This document shows, piece after piece, positions 1-9,085 of a stretch of DNA of 64,000 bases. The notes under the pieces are model-generated. The model saw nothing but the letters and a program-made list of their open reading frames with translations. It searched no databases and was not told the DNA's origin. The translations under genes and the position numbers were made by a program. Positions within the stretch are counted from its first letter, which is position 1. Every line of letters starts with the position of its first letter. The stretch comes from a virus: the IMG/VR virus record IMGVR_UViG_3300022848_000777, positions 62,001 through 126,000 of that record; one strand, 5' to 3'.

Positions 1-1
1 C

Positions 2-262
2 GGATGTTTACAAATAAGACCTATCATGTTAGCTGAGTGTAATCGAATTCTAAAGATTCAAAACTCACCACACCGATATCTACCATCAGATAGATGGGAT
101 CGTGATAAATCAATAACTATATTTAAAATAGTATCTAATTACCATAACAAATACTCTACTTATGAATCTATTGCTCGGTTTTGGAATGGTGGGCCTAAAT
201 GGTCTAAGAAAAAACAGACTAAACTGTATTGGAATAAAGTAAAAAGAAACCTTAAAGTATGA
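2..262 (+). CDS. Lysozyme/transglycosylase-like protein, 5' partial
   Basis: The frame is open at the left window edge, so the true start lies outside; about 86 residues are visible. They contain GCLQI, then RYLPSDRWDRDKSI, then ARFWNGGPKW. This order resembles the C-terminal half of small transglycosylase-like proteins common in Bacteroidota and their phages, where a GxLQI segment follows the catalytic region and WNGGP sits near the end. The protein would cleave peptidoglycan at entry or lysis. The catalytic Glu would lie upstream and cannot be checked. The stop overlaps the next start (ATGA). The family call rests on motif recall. Confidence 0.6.
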   Translation, partial: GCLQIRPIMLAECNRILKIQNSPHRYLPSDRWDRDKSITIFKIVSNYHNKYSTYESIARFWNGGPKWSKKKQTKLYWNKVKRNLKV

Positions 263-654
263 AGATTGCAATAATAGGTGGTGAACGATATGATGATATT
301 AGGAAAATAAGAGAGTTTATCTTTAATATAAAGAAAAAGATAGGAACTGATATTAAAATTGTGACACGAGGGAAACGTGTGGGTTGTGAGTTTTGGGTGA
401 AAAAATATACACTTGAATTTGGATTAGATTATGCAGAGTATAATCCAGCCCATACACAAAGAACACTATATAGTGGTATGCCTGATGATTACTATGGGAA
501 AGTATATCACCCAACGCAACGATTACATCAATACGATTGTATTGTTAAGAATTGTAATAAAATAGTCTACTTCGGTGGAATTAAAAAAACTGAAAAAACC
601 CACTTTGAAAGGTTACTGAAACGATCGGGTAAGACAGTTGTTTACGTTAATTGA
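259..654 (+). CDS. SLOG/DUF2493-like nucleotide-binding protein
   Basis: 131 residues beginning MKIAIIGGERYDD, a Rossmann-like strand with a GGxxYxD loop as in SLOG/YspA-type proteins thought to bind nucleotides or nucleotide derivatives. The middle (KKYTLEFGLDYAEYNPAH) matches a form I recognise from Bacteroidota phages. It overlaps the preceding lysozyme-like gene by 4 bp and is probably co-transcribed with it. Substrate unknown. Confidence 0.5.
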   Translation: MKIAIIGGERYDDIRKIREFIFNIKKKIGTDIKIVTRGKRVGCEFWVKKYTLEFGLDYAEYNPAHTQRTLYSGMPDDYYGKVYHPTQRLHQYDCIVKNCNKIVYFGGIKKTEKTHFERLLKRSGKTVVYVN

Positions 655-689
655 ATAGAAAATAATACTTATATATAAAGTTACAATGT

Positions 690-1292
690 ATGAATAATAA
701 TAAAAGAAAAAAGCCATTAATACTACTTCTTTCAGATGATTTGAGATTACATAGTGGTATAGCCACTATGTCCCGTGAAATAGTATTTAATACTGTTAAG
801 AAATTTGATTGGATTCAAGTCGCAGCTGCCATCAACCACCCCGATAAGGGTAAATTCTTTGATATTTCAGATTCAGTTAAAAAAGAAACCAACATCCACG
901 ATGCGAACGTTAGATTAATACCCCATGATGGGTATGGGAATCAGGATTTAATAAGACAAATTCTCGCATCCGAACGTCCAGATGCAATATTGCATTTTAC
1001 AGATCCTAGATTTTGGGATTGGTTGTATGCTATGGAAGATGAAGTAAGAAGAGTCTGCCCGATAATGTATTATTCAATCTGGGATGATGGCCCTGATCCT
1101 GATTATAATCACCCATTCTATGGAAGTTGTGATGCTATATTTGGTATTTCAAAGCAATCATATGGTATTCACCACAGGGTACTTAAAAACAATAACGGAT
1201 CGGTTATACCATTAGATAGTGATGGGTCGGTAATTGGGAATTTTGATGAATTAGTAGATTGGAATGAAATTGAAGGTAAAAACTTATGGTAA
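690..1292 (+). CDS. Glycosyltransferase GT-B fold, N-terminal half (split gene)
   Basis: 200 residues forming only the N-terminal (acceptor) Rossmann domain of a GT4-like glycosyltransferase: LILLLSDDLRLHSGIATMSR at the start, then ILHFTDPRFWDW and PIMYYSIWDDGPD. The donor-binding half is the next ORF, in another frame and overlapping by 7 bp. Intact enzymes of this type have about 450-500 residues in one chain (compare the 440-residue neighbour at 2240). The halves may act as two chains made by termination-reinitiation at the ATGGTAA overlap, or the gene may be frameshifted. Confidence 0.7.
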   Translation: MNNNKRKKPLILLLSDDLRLHSGIATMSREIVFNTVKKFDWIQVAAAINHPDKGKFFDISDSVKKETNIHDANVRLIPHDGYGNQDLIRQILASERPDAILHFTDPRFWDWLYAMEDEVRRVCPIMYYSIWDDGPDPDYNHPFYGSCDAIFGISKQSYGIHHRVLKNNNGSVIPLDSDGSVIGNFDELVDWNEIEGKNLW

Positions 1293-2209
1293 TGAAAGAA
1301 AAGTATAGTAAACATTTAGAGGGTAATACAACATATACCGCATACATACCGCATGGTGTCTCAGCACAATTCAAACCAATACCTCACCTATGTGATGAGT
1401 ATTTAGAAGTGATGAAACTAAAAGAAAAGTTAGGTATAATTCTTAAAGACTTTGTAATTTTATTTAACAATAGAAATATTAGAAGAAAGCAGCCAGGAGA
1501 TTTAATACTAGCGTATAAGGAATTTTGTGATACCTTACCAAAAGAACAATCAGATAAATGTGTTTTACTAATGCATACTGAGCCTGTTGATATGAATGGT
1601 ACTGATATATTATCAATAGTAGATATGCTCTGCCCTGATTATGATGTTGTATTTACAATGACAAAATATGATACTCAGAATCTTAATCGTTTATATAATT
1701 TAGCAGATGTCACTTTAAACATTTCTTCAAATGAGGGTTTTGGATTGGCAACTGCTGAATCATTAGCATCAGGCACACCTATAATTGTTAACGTAACTGG
1801 TGGATTGCAAGATCAGTGTGGGTTTACTGTCAATGGTGAGTATTTGAATAAAATTGATTATGTGAATAAACCATCCCTGCATGATATAAAAAACCTACCT
1901 CATAATTTGAGTTGGGGTCGTTGGGTGAATCCAGTATGGCCGACAAACCGATCACTACAGGGATCACCCACTACACCTTATATTTTTGATGATAGGTGTT
2001 CATTTTTAGATGTTGCTAAGGCATTGCGAAAATGGTATGATACCGATGAAAGTGTAAGAATTGAATGTGGTATTGAGGGATCTGAATACGTAAAATTAGC
2101 AGAAGTTGGAATGAGTGCAGATCTTATGGGTGATAGATTTATAAATGCAATGGATACCGTTCTAAATGAATGGAAACCCAAAAAATCTATAGTAATTTGG
2201 AAAATATGA
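1286..2209 (+). CDS. Glycosyltransferase GT-B fold, C-terminal half (split gene)
   Basis: 307 residues with the donor-binding domain of a GT4-like enzyme. IPHGVS and FNNRNIRRKQPGDLI begin the domain, and near residue 150 the sequence EGFGLATAE gives the EX7E signature, followed by ASGTPIIVN. The start overlaps the end of the N-terminal half. It probably works with that half to transfer a sugar from a nucleotide-sugar donor. Acceptor unknown; the context implies a surface or virion glycan. Confidence 0.75.
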   Translation: MVMKEKYSKHLEGNTTYTAYIPHGVSAQFKPIPHLCDEYLEVMKLKEKLGIILKDFVILFNNRNIRRKQPGDLILAYKEFCDTLPKEQSDKCVLLMHTEPVDMNGTDILSIVDMLCPDYDVVFTMTKYDTQNLNRLYNLADVTLNISSNEGFGLATAESLASGTPIIVNVTGGLQDQCGFTVNGEYLNKIDYVNKPSLHDIKNLPHNLSWGRWVNPVWPTNRSLQGSPTTPYIFDDRCSFLDVAKALRKWYDTDESVRIECGIEGSEYVKLAEVGMSADLMGDRFINAMDTVLNEWKPKKSIVIWKI

Positions 2210-2239
2210 AATTAAAAGAAATAGATAATATTAAAAATA

Positions 2240-3562
2240 ATGGATAAGAAATACGTAGTTATATCAGCACCAGTAGCAACCAGAAGTGGTTATGGTGCAA
2301 GAAGTAGAGATTTTATAAGAGCATTAATTGAGGCAAAACCTGAATGGGATATTCACATCTTACCGCAACGATGGGGTTCAACACCAATGGATGCATTGGT
2401 AGAAAATGTTGATAGTGATTTAATCAATCGATTAATCCTAACTGGGAATTTACCTAAAAAACCAGATGTTTGGTTTCAGATAACAGTACCTAATGAATTT
2501 CAAGCAGTTGGTTATTATAACATCGGTGTAACTGCGGGTGTTGAGACTAGTATAATGCCTCCTGAGTGTATTGAGGGTATTAACCGAATGGATCAGATAA
2601 TTGTATCATCTGAATTTACTAAAACCGTTATTGAGCAAACTAACTTTGATAAAAAGGATAAAAATAGTGGCAAGATTGTTGGTAACTTGAAATCATCTAC
2701 TAAAATTGATGTCTTATTTGAGGGTATTAATACCGACATATATGATAATAAATCCGATAGTGAGCCTAGAGTGAATGATGCACTTTCTACTGTTAGTGAA
2801 GATTTCGCATTTCTATTTGTAGGCCATTGGTTGAAAGGTGATTTCAGAGAAGATAGAAAAAATGTAGGTGGTTTAATTTGGACTTTTCTCGAAACATTCA
2901 AAAATAAGAAAAATAGACCAGCTCTTATTTTAAAAACAAATAGTGGTGGAACATCATTGGTTGATCGTGTCGCAATTGAGAAGAAAATAAAAATTATAAA
3001 AGAAAGTATCGATGCTAGAACGTTACCAAATATATACTTAATCCATTCAGATTTGACTGATTCTGAAATGAATGCACTTTACAATCATAATAAAGTAAAG
3101 GCCCATGTTTCATTTACTCGTGGTGAGGGATTTGGTAGACCTTTGTTAGAAGCAACTATAAGTGGGAAACCTATAATCGTATCACAGTGGTCGGGTCCTG
3201 TTGATTTTTTACACCCAGAATATGTAACATTTGTAAAGGGAACATTCGATAAGGTACATTCATCAGCAGTTGATAATTTTATACTGAAAGATTCAGAATG
3301 GTTTACAATCGATTACAGTGAAGCTGGTGGGTATATGAGAGATGTAGTTAAAAATTACGATAAATACCTTGCATTATCAAGAAAGCATCGAAAATTCACT
3401 AAAGATAACTTCACATATACACATATGGTAGGTGTTATTTCTCAGTTAATACCAAACGAAGTTGGTGATAACGTACCAAAAAACGTACCGTTGCAATTAC
3501 CTAAATTGAAAAAAACAGAAACACCTAAGATACAATTACCTAAATTGAAAAAAATAAAATAA
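2240..3562 (+). CDS. GT4-family glycosyltransferase
   Basis: A full-length 440-residue GT-B glycosyltransferase. The N-terminus VISAPVATRSGYGARSRDF is the acceptor-domain loop; LFVGHWLKGDFREDRKNVGG begins the donor domain; EGFGRPLLE near residue 296 is the EX7E motif. The C-terminal tail repeats LPKLKK twice (about residues 418-438), a short basic proline-rich extension. It is intact, unlike the split pair upstream, and lies in the same operon. Confidence 0.85.
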   Translation: MDKKYVVISAPVATRSGYGARSRDFIRALIEAKPEWDIHILPQRWGSTPMDALVENVDSDLINRLILTGNLPKKPDVWFQITVPNEFQAVGYYNIGVTAGVETSIMPPECIEGINRMDQIIVSSEFTKTVIEQTNFDKKDKNSGKIVGNLKSSTKIDVLFEGINTDIYDNKSDSEPRVNDALSTVSEDFAFLFVGHWLKGDFREDRKNVGGLIWTFLETFKNKKNRPALILKTNSGGTSLVDRVAIEKKIKIIKESIDARTLPNIYLIHSDLTDSEMNALYNHNKVKAHVSFTRGEGFGRPLLEATISGKPIIVSQWSGPVDFLHPEYVTFVKGTFDKVHSSAVDNFILKDSEWFTIDYSEAGGYMRDVVKNYDKYLALSRKHRKFTKDNFTYTHMVGVISQLIPNEVGDNVPKNVPLQLPKLKKTETPKIQLPKLKKIK

Positions 3563-3565
3563 ATA

Positions 3566-4006
3566 ATGGGGTATTATACTGAGCATTTAAGTAAGACTAA
3601 AGAACCAAAGGTAGTGGCTACCAGTCGATTGGAGAGGGGTATGGTTGTTATTCTCAGATACAAACCAATCGATGAGATGGTATCAAAACCATACTTATTG
3701 TTTGTTTTACAACCTAAATTTCCGAAGGATTCTAAGGGAAAATTACACGCTCTTTCATTAGACAATGTAAAGCCTGAGGATTTTATGAAATTCGCAAAAG
3801 ATTATAATGAGGTAATGGCCACATCTACAAGAGTACGTAAACTAAACATACCAAAGTTAAAGATAGATAAATCTTCACGAAGATTCTATATTACAGAGAT
3901 AAAAAGTAACCCTGAATTTAAAGGAGCTTATAGGGTATTTGATTTAAAGAGAGTGGGTATCACATCAGCAGTTAATTACGATTACGGAAAATACGATAAT
4001 ATATGA
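3566..4006 (+). CDS. Conserved phage protein of unknown function
   Basis: 146 residues, starting 3 bp after the preceding glycosyltransferase and overlapping the next one by 4 bp. The segment RGMVVILRYKP...YLLFVLQPKF...LHALSLDNVKPEDF is rich in beta strands and reminiscent of small SH3-like barrels. I recognise the type from Bacteroidota phages but know no function. Its place inside a run of glycosyltransferases suggests a virion or glycan-related role. Confidence 0.6.
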   Translation: MGYYTEHLSKTKEPKVVATSRLERGMVVILRYKPIDEMVSKPYLLFVLQPKFPKDSKGKLHALSLDNVKPEDFMKFAKDYNEVMATSTRVRKLNIPKLKIDKSSRRFYITEIKSNPEFKGAYRVFDLKRVGITSAVNYDYGKYDNI

Positions 4007-4620
4007 AAATCAGTTACGCAATTACAGTCCACAATGAATTAGATTCGATACGAAATCTAATACCATATCTTTTAAAGAGAATCAAAAATTCAGATGAAAT
4101 AGTTGTTCTTATGGATGATAAGGGCCCTGAATCAGTTTGGAACTTTCTAATATCAATAGAACATTCTTTGGGGTGTTTAAATCGATTGAAATTTAATGAT
4201 GATTTTTCAGAGTGGAAGAATAAACTAAACTCAATGTGTTCGGGAGATTACATAATAAACATAGATGCAGATGAACTGCCTAGTGGGTTTTTAATTGAGC
4301 ATATACATGATGTATTAAAACTCAATAAAGATATTGATTTGATAGCAGTTCCTAGAATTAATATGGTTAGTGGGATAACCACAGATCATATCACCCAATG
4401 GAATTGGAAGATAAACGAAAAGGGTTGGATAAATTTCCCCGATTATCAGATGAGAATCTATAGAAATGATCCATCTATAAAATGGATCAACAAAGTGCAT
4501 GAAAAAATAGATGGGTATAAGACATCATCACTTTTACCAATGGAAGAAGTATGGGCATTTTTTCATTCAAAGGATATTGATATACAGGAGAAACAAAACA
4601 AATATTATAATGAATTATGA
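4003..4620 (+). CDS. GT2-family glycosyltransferase (GT-A fold)
   Basis: 205 residues. It opens with MKISYAITVHNEL, the nucleotide-binding strand of GT2 enzymes, and has NIDADE near residue 86, supplying the DxD metal and nucleotide-sugar site. VHEKIDG and WAFFHSK near the C-terminus resemble bacterial GT2 enzymes that extend LPS or capsule. Overlaps both neighbours by 4 bp, so translation is probably coupled. Confidence 0.8.
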   Translation: MKISYAITVHNELDSIRNLIPYLLKRIKNSDEIVVLMDDKGPESVWNFLISIEHSLGCLNRLKFNDDFSEWKNKLNSMCSGDYIINIDADELPSGFLIEHIHDVLKLNKDIDLIAVPRINMVSGITTDHITQWNWKINEKGWINFPDYQMRIYRNDPSIKWINKVHEKIDGYKTSSLLPMEEVWAFFHSKDIDIQEKQNKYYNEL

Positions 4621-5459
4621 TATTCTGGAGAACTTATAATAATAAAGTGTACTCAATTCAGGAAACCGACAAATTGGGATTCTCTACTAACGATCCATCA
4701 TATATACCTGATGAATATTTAGAAAATGGTGAATTTGTAATTCTAAGGACTGCATTTGGTGTGGGTGATTGGGGAATATTATCAGCTTTCCCTTTTAAAC
4801 TTAAAGAGAAATATCCAAACTGTAAGGTTTTAATACCATCACCAAAATTACTTAGAAATCTTTTCGGTGGACTGGAGAAAAACTGGAGTTCATGGGATGA
4901 TCCATTTAATGTAGTTCATACTATATTTGACAATAACCCCTACGTTGATGGGTTTATTGATTCCTTTGAAGGTGATGTTTTCAATGATCACTATCGAATA
5001 TATGGCACTGATGATGTGCCTTTAATGGAAGAAATCCTTCGATTCTGGCAGTTTGACAATTTCGATAATATCGAACCAGAATTATATTGGTCAAAAGAAG
5101 AATGTGAACTTGGTGATAAGATTATTAAAGAGCATTCTGATGGTATATTTGGCACTCTCCTTATATCGAATCGGTTTGATGGTGTGGGTATTGATAGAAT
5201 CCAAGATGTGATTGATCAATATGATTTACCCATGTTTTATTGGATTAAATCGCCTGAAATTGAAGGATTGGAATTTACAAAAGCTCTAGATATGAGGCAT
5301 GTGAATATTCGTATTCAATTATACATTAAAAGAAAAGCACAATTCAATGTAGGTAATCAATCAGGTGTTAATGATACGATTGCAAATTACACACCAACCT
5401 TCACGGTGGCACGGCCTAATCTCGGTTCTAATATAATCCATAATCAGAATTATTTATGA
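4617..5459 (+). CDS. GT-B-like (GT9-type) glycosyltransferase
   Basis: 280 residues. The sequence FVILRTAFGVGDWGILSAFP resembles the start of GT9/heptosyltransferase-type enzymes, and the C-terminal NVGNQSGVNDTIANY resembles their donor-site loop. The enzyme would transfer a sugar from an ADP- or other nucleotide-sugar. The assignment is by pattern only. Operonic, with 4-bp overlaps on both sides. Confidence 0.55.
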   Translation: MIFWRTYNNKVYSIQETDKLGFSTNDPSYIPDEYLENGEFVILRTAFGVGDWGILSAFPFKLKEKYPNCKVLIPSPKLLRNLFGGLEKNWSSWDDPFNVVHTIFDNNPYVDGFIDSFEGDVFNDHYRIYGTDDVPLMEEILRFWQFDNFDNIEPELYWSKEECELGDKIIKEHSDGIFGTLLISNRFDGVGIDRIQDVIDQYDLPMFYWIKSPEIEGLEFTKALDMRHVNIRIQLYIKRKAQFNVGNQSGVNDTIANYTPTFTVARPNLGSNIIHNQNYL

Positions 5460-6157
5460 AAATAGTAGTTTATACAGCAATTATAGGTGGGTATGATACA
5501 TTAACTGACCCATTGGTGAAGCCAGATGGTGTTGATTTTATTTGTTTTACTGATAGAGATATTAGTAGTGATGTATGGGAAATCCGAAAAGTTTTACCTT
5601 TATATGATGATAATACTCGAACTGCCAGAAAATACAAAACACTATCACATCGATATTTGAAAGGATATGATTGGTCAATTTGGGTAGATGGTAATATAAA
5701 AATAAAGTCGGATATTACAGAATTATGTACTGGTAATTCGTGTAAGACTTACGATCATATGAAAGTGATGGACAAGTGGAATTGTGTATATGATGAAGCT
5801 AATATGATAATTCAATATGGTGAAATTAATTCAAAAAAAACACCAGATCGGGGTATTTCTAATTGGAAAGATGACCCTACTGTAATTGAGAAACAAATGA
5901 GGTTGTATAAATCCATCGGATATCCATCAAACAACGGTCAAGCCACCACACCAATAGTAGTTAGAAATCATAATGATGTTGATGTAATAAAACATAACGA
6001 AGATTGGTGGGCTGAGATAAAGTATTATTCAAAACGTGATCAATTAAGTTTTAACTATGTTGCTTGGAAAAATGATTTCAATTTCACATATTTAGAAGGT
6101 GATTCTCGGTCTAATAAATACTTTATGAGTATGGGAAAGCATAGTGGTAGACAGTAG
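5456..6157 (+). CDS. DUF616-like glycosyltransferase
   Basis: 233 residues. MKIVVYTAIIGGYDTL, FICFTDRDI, RYLKGYDWSIWVDGNIKI and the RD(Q)LSFNYV segment near the C-terminus match the DUF616 pattern (GT-A-like proteins in bacterial polysaccharide clusters and plant MUCI70/TOD1). WVDGN would supply the DxG/DxD-like metal site. Overlaps the preceding gene by 4 bp. Confidence 0.75.
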   Translation: MKIVVYTAIIGGYDTLTDPLVKPDGVDFICFTDRDISSDVWEIRKVLPLYDDNTRTARKYKTLSHRYLKGYDWSIWVDGNIKIKSDITELCTGNSCKTYDHMKVMDKWNCVYDEANMIIQYGEINSKKTPDRGISNWKDDPTVIEKQMRLYKSIGYPSNNGQATTPIVVRNHNDVDVIKHNEDWWAEIKYYSKRDQLSFNYVAWKNDFNFTYLEGDSRSNKYFMSMGKHSGRQ

Positions 6158-6162
6158 TTAAT

Positions 6163-7155
6163 ATGAAACGTATATTATTTATAACATCACAATATCGGAC
6201 TGGTGAGAGAATTTATCCAATAATACCAAATCTTGCATCTGAGTATAATATTGATTTACTAAAAGTGTATCAGATGGCTGGTAATCATAAGTGGGTTGGT
6301 GATATTGACATGAGGCAAGTGTTTGATAAAAAATATTCAGAATACTTCCAGAATATATATCAACATAAGTGTGATGTATCAAACTATGATCTTATTATAT
6401 CCGATGATAATAGAAATAATGCAAAGACTAATCTAAAAGATGTGTATTCTAAAAAGAATTGTAAACTTATAGCGTTTGAGCATGGTAACTCTGAAAAACC
6501 CTATTTTAAACAAGGGCATATGGTTGTATTTGATAAATGTATGGTTTTCGGTAAAAAAGACATCATCCATAGTGATTGTATAGCTAGTGGTATACCCGCT
6601 AATGACACTCTTATTAACTATAAAAATATACCCAAAAAACATATATTAGTTATAGTTAACTTCTTAGGTAATAGAAGTTCACCGTTTAAGCAAAACTTTG
6701 ATGAATCCTTTTTCAAAAAGATTGATATATTAAACATACAAAAGCATTTTAATCTTATCGTAATTATAAAATTAAAGAGTAGGGCTAATGATGGTGGTTA
6801 TGCAGGAAATATCACATACCTACGTAAAATACTACCAGTTGGGTTAGATTATAAAATAGTAGTTGATACTGATAATGATAATAAACTAATATCGGAAAGT
6901 AAATGTGTTATTTCAGCACCATCGACTCTTGCATTTAAACCAATTCAGATTGGTATACCTACTGTTTTAATAAAAGGTACGGGCCAAGAGGGTAGCTTTT
7001 CTGATTACAATTATTTATTTGATATTAATACAAATATATTACCGCACCTATCACATAATATTAATAATAATGATTGGATATTAAATTCAATCGAAGGTGG
7101 TTTATTATTTAATAGTACTGATGTTGTGATTAGCACTATAAAGCAATTTATATAG
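6163..7155 (+). CDS. GT-B/CDP-glycerol-transferase-like protein
   Basis: 330 residues. KRILFITSQYRTGERIYPII is a GT-B N-terminal strand-loop, LIAFEHGNSEKPYF resembles the central HG loop, and VISAPSTLAFKPIQIGIPTV resembles the donor-binding helix of capsule or teichoic-type transferases (SxSTxxxEA-like, with the Glu replaced). It probably transfers a sugar or glycerol-phosphate in the glycan pathway. Family placement is tentative. Confidence 0.5.
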   Translation: MKRILFITSQYRTGERIYPIIPNLASEYNIDLLKVYQMAGNHKWVGDIDMRQVFDKKYSEYFQNIYQHKCDVSNYDLIISDDNRNNAKTNLKDVYSKKNCKLIAFEHGNSEKPYFKQGHMVVFDKCMVFGKKDIIHSDCIASGIPANDTLINYKNIPKKHILVIVNFLGNRSSPFKQNFDESFFKKIDILNIQKHFNLIVIIKLKSRANDGGYAGNITYLRKILPVGLDYKIVVDTDNDNKLISESKCVISAPSTLAFKPIQIGIPTVLIKGTGQEGSFSDYNYLFDINTNILPHLSHNINNNDWILNSIEGGLLFNSTDVVISTIKQFI

Positions 7156-7171
7156 TAAACAGTTAAAAAAT

Positions 7172-8134
7172 ATGAAAGAAAGTATAATAGTGTATGTTTC
7201 ATCTAGAAATAACTATGATATGGTTGAGGGTGCAGTTTTAAAAAATATTAAATTAAATGGTTATGAATTTGTCAATGTAGATGATGGTAGTAGTGATATT
7301 GAGATATCTAAAGGTAAAGAGCAATCAAAACGAATTGGATTCACATTCCTAGAAAATAAGAAGTGTGGGGTACAATACGCAACTCAAACAGTGATCGATT
7401 GGGTAAATGAAAATAGACCTAATTGTAAATACGTAGTTTGTTTTCAACATGACAACTACCCAATAACTGATAATTTCTTTGATTCGATGGAACATCAGGT
7501 TAAATTATTGGAAAATGAAAAAGTGGGTTTAATTGGATTTAATCACTTAGATAATGGATCTTACACAGGAGATGCATTGAAACGATATAATCGAAATGAA
7601 GATAATGTTAAGGGAATACTTGGGTTATGCCATTTAAGCATAAAGGATAATCGCAAACGATGGTTATGTCCCGTTAGACAGCCTGAGTTAATTAAACACA
7701 TTAAATTCAACCGACCATTTGCAATAGAATTCCCGATGTGGGCTGCACTTGGTATTAATGTAAAAGCATGGAATGATGTAATTAATCCCACAGAGGATTA
7801 CCAATTTCATTTATGGGCTCCTGATGTAGCATTTCAATTCAATTTCAAAAATTACATGTCAGTAATTCTGCCAAATTTATATTGTATGAATGATCAGAGC
7901 TTGAAATTGAAGTTTGGAATAGATGTGAATAGTGCTCATGGTGCTAAAGCTGGTAATAATTATCATTTTGGGGAATACGGCCCCCATTTGATTAATTTCA
8001 AAAAAAGATGGGGGTGGGATTATGAGAATGTAAAAGGAACATTCCCAATCGTAAAACATAAATATACTGGTACTCTAATAGATCAGTACTATACACACAA
8101 TATAAAAAACGGACCAATATGGGTAGGATATTAG
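7172..8134 (+). CDS. GT2-like glycosyltransferase
   Basis: 320 residues. IIVYVSSRNNYDMVEG and NVDDGSSDIEI match the GT-A nucleotide-binding start (DDGSxD), and CFQHDNYPITDNFF sits at the DxD-equivalent position as HDN. LWAPDVAFQFN and the long tail resemble phage and capsule GT2 proteins. Ends 16 bp inside the following epimerase gene. Confidence 0.7.
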   Translation: MKESIIVYVSSRNNYDMVEGAVLKNIKLNGYEFVNVDDGSSDIEISKGKEQSKRIGFTFLENKKCGVQYATQTVIDWVNENRPNCKYVVCFQHDNYPITDNFFDSMEHQVKLLENEKVGLIGFNHLDNGSYTGDALKRYNRNEDNVKGILGLCHLSIKDNRKRWLCPVRQPELIKHIKFNRPFAIEFPMWAALGINVKAWNDVINPTEDYQFHLWAPDVAFQFNFKNYMSVILPNLYCMNDQSLKLKFGIDVNSAHGAKAGNNYHFGEYGPHLINFKKRWGWDYENVKGTFPIVKHKYTGTLIDQYYTHNIKNGPIWVGY

Positions 8135-9066
8135 TAACAGGCTGCGCAGGCCTGATTGGAAGTCATGTAGTAGAAACGCTTTTAAAAGCAGATCATTATG
8201 TGATCGGAGTTGATGATTTAAGTTATGGATCGAATATGAATGGGCATCCGAACTTTAAATTTGTAAAAAGTAAAGTTCAAGATTTTACAAACGTAGGTGA
8301 ATTGGATGCAGTTTTCCATTTAGCAACACTAAAGAAAACATTCAGTGGGGTGAAATGTGATGCATCCGAAGTTATGATAAATAGTGTTACAATGGCAGAG
8401 AGGATTAAATCTATATGTAAATCAACGGGTGCATTCCTCATATTTAGTAGTACATCTGATGTGTATTCAAATTCAACCACATTCAATGAAACTGATAGAT
8501 TAACAATTGGCCCACCTAATATAAAACGGTATAGTTATGCTGTAACCAAATTATGGGAAGAACAGTATTATATGGATTTATTTAAAGAGGGTTATATTGA
8601 AGGATCAATTGCAAGAATATTCGGATGTACTAGCCCCAGAGCAGCCAAAGGGTGGAGTGGTGGTCATATCCCATTATTTTTACATAAGGCAATGCAAGGT
8701 GATGATATTATCATACATGGTGATGGTCTTCAAACGAGAAGTATTTGCCATGCAGAAAGTATATCTACTGGATTAATCCGAATGTATGATCGGAAGCAGT
8801 TGACCCGATCTGAGATATTTAATTTAGGTTCTGATAAACAAATGTCAGTTCGTGATGCAGCGGAATTAATTAATACAATCGCAGGGAATAACTCAAAAAT
8901 AAAATATATAAGTACCACTGAGGCATTTGGTGAATATCCTGAAATTCAGATAAGATTTGCCGACACGGATAAGGCTCGGAGAGTTTTAGGTGTTACTTTC
9001 GATGAGGAATTAATTGATATAGTAAACGAAATGATCAATATCTGGTCAGTTAGTAGTACCCACTAA
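8119..9066 (+). CDS. NAD-dependent sugar epimerase/dehydratase
   Basis: 315-residue extended short-chain dehydrogenase. The Rossmann signature is GCAGLIG (residues 8-14), followed by VDDLSYG. The catalytic Ser/Tyr/Lys are seen as SSTSDVY and YAVTK, and the C-terminal sugar-binding part has IHGDGLQTRS and NLGSDKQMS. Such enzymes interconvert UDP- or CDP-activated hexoses, so it probably makes a sugar donor for the surrounding transferases. The exact substrate cannot be read from the sequence. Confidence 0.85.
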   Translation: MGRILVTGCAGLIGSHVVETLLKADHYVIGVDDLSYGSNMNGHPNFKFVKSKVQDFTNVGELDAVFHLATLKKTFSGVKCDASEVMINSVTMAERIKSICKSTGAFLIFSSTSDVYSNSTTFNETDRLTIGPPNIKRYSYAVTKLWEEQYYMDLFKEGYIEGSIARIFGCTSPRAAKGWSGGHIPLFLHKAMQGDDIIIHGDGLQTRSICHAESISTGLIRMYDRKQLTRSEIFNLGSDKQMSVRDAAELINTIAGNNSKIKYISTTEAFGEYPEIQIRFADTDKARRVLGVTFDEELIDIVNEMINIWSVSSTH

Positions 9067-9085
9067 AATTTAAAGTAAAATTAAA

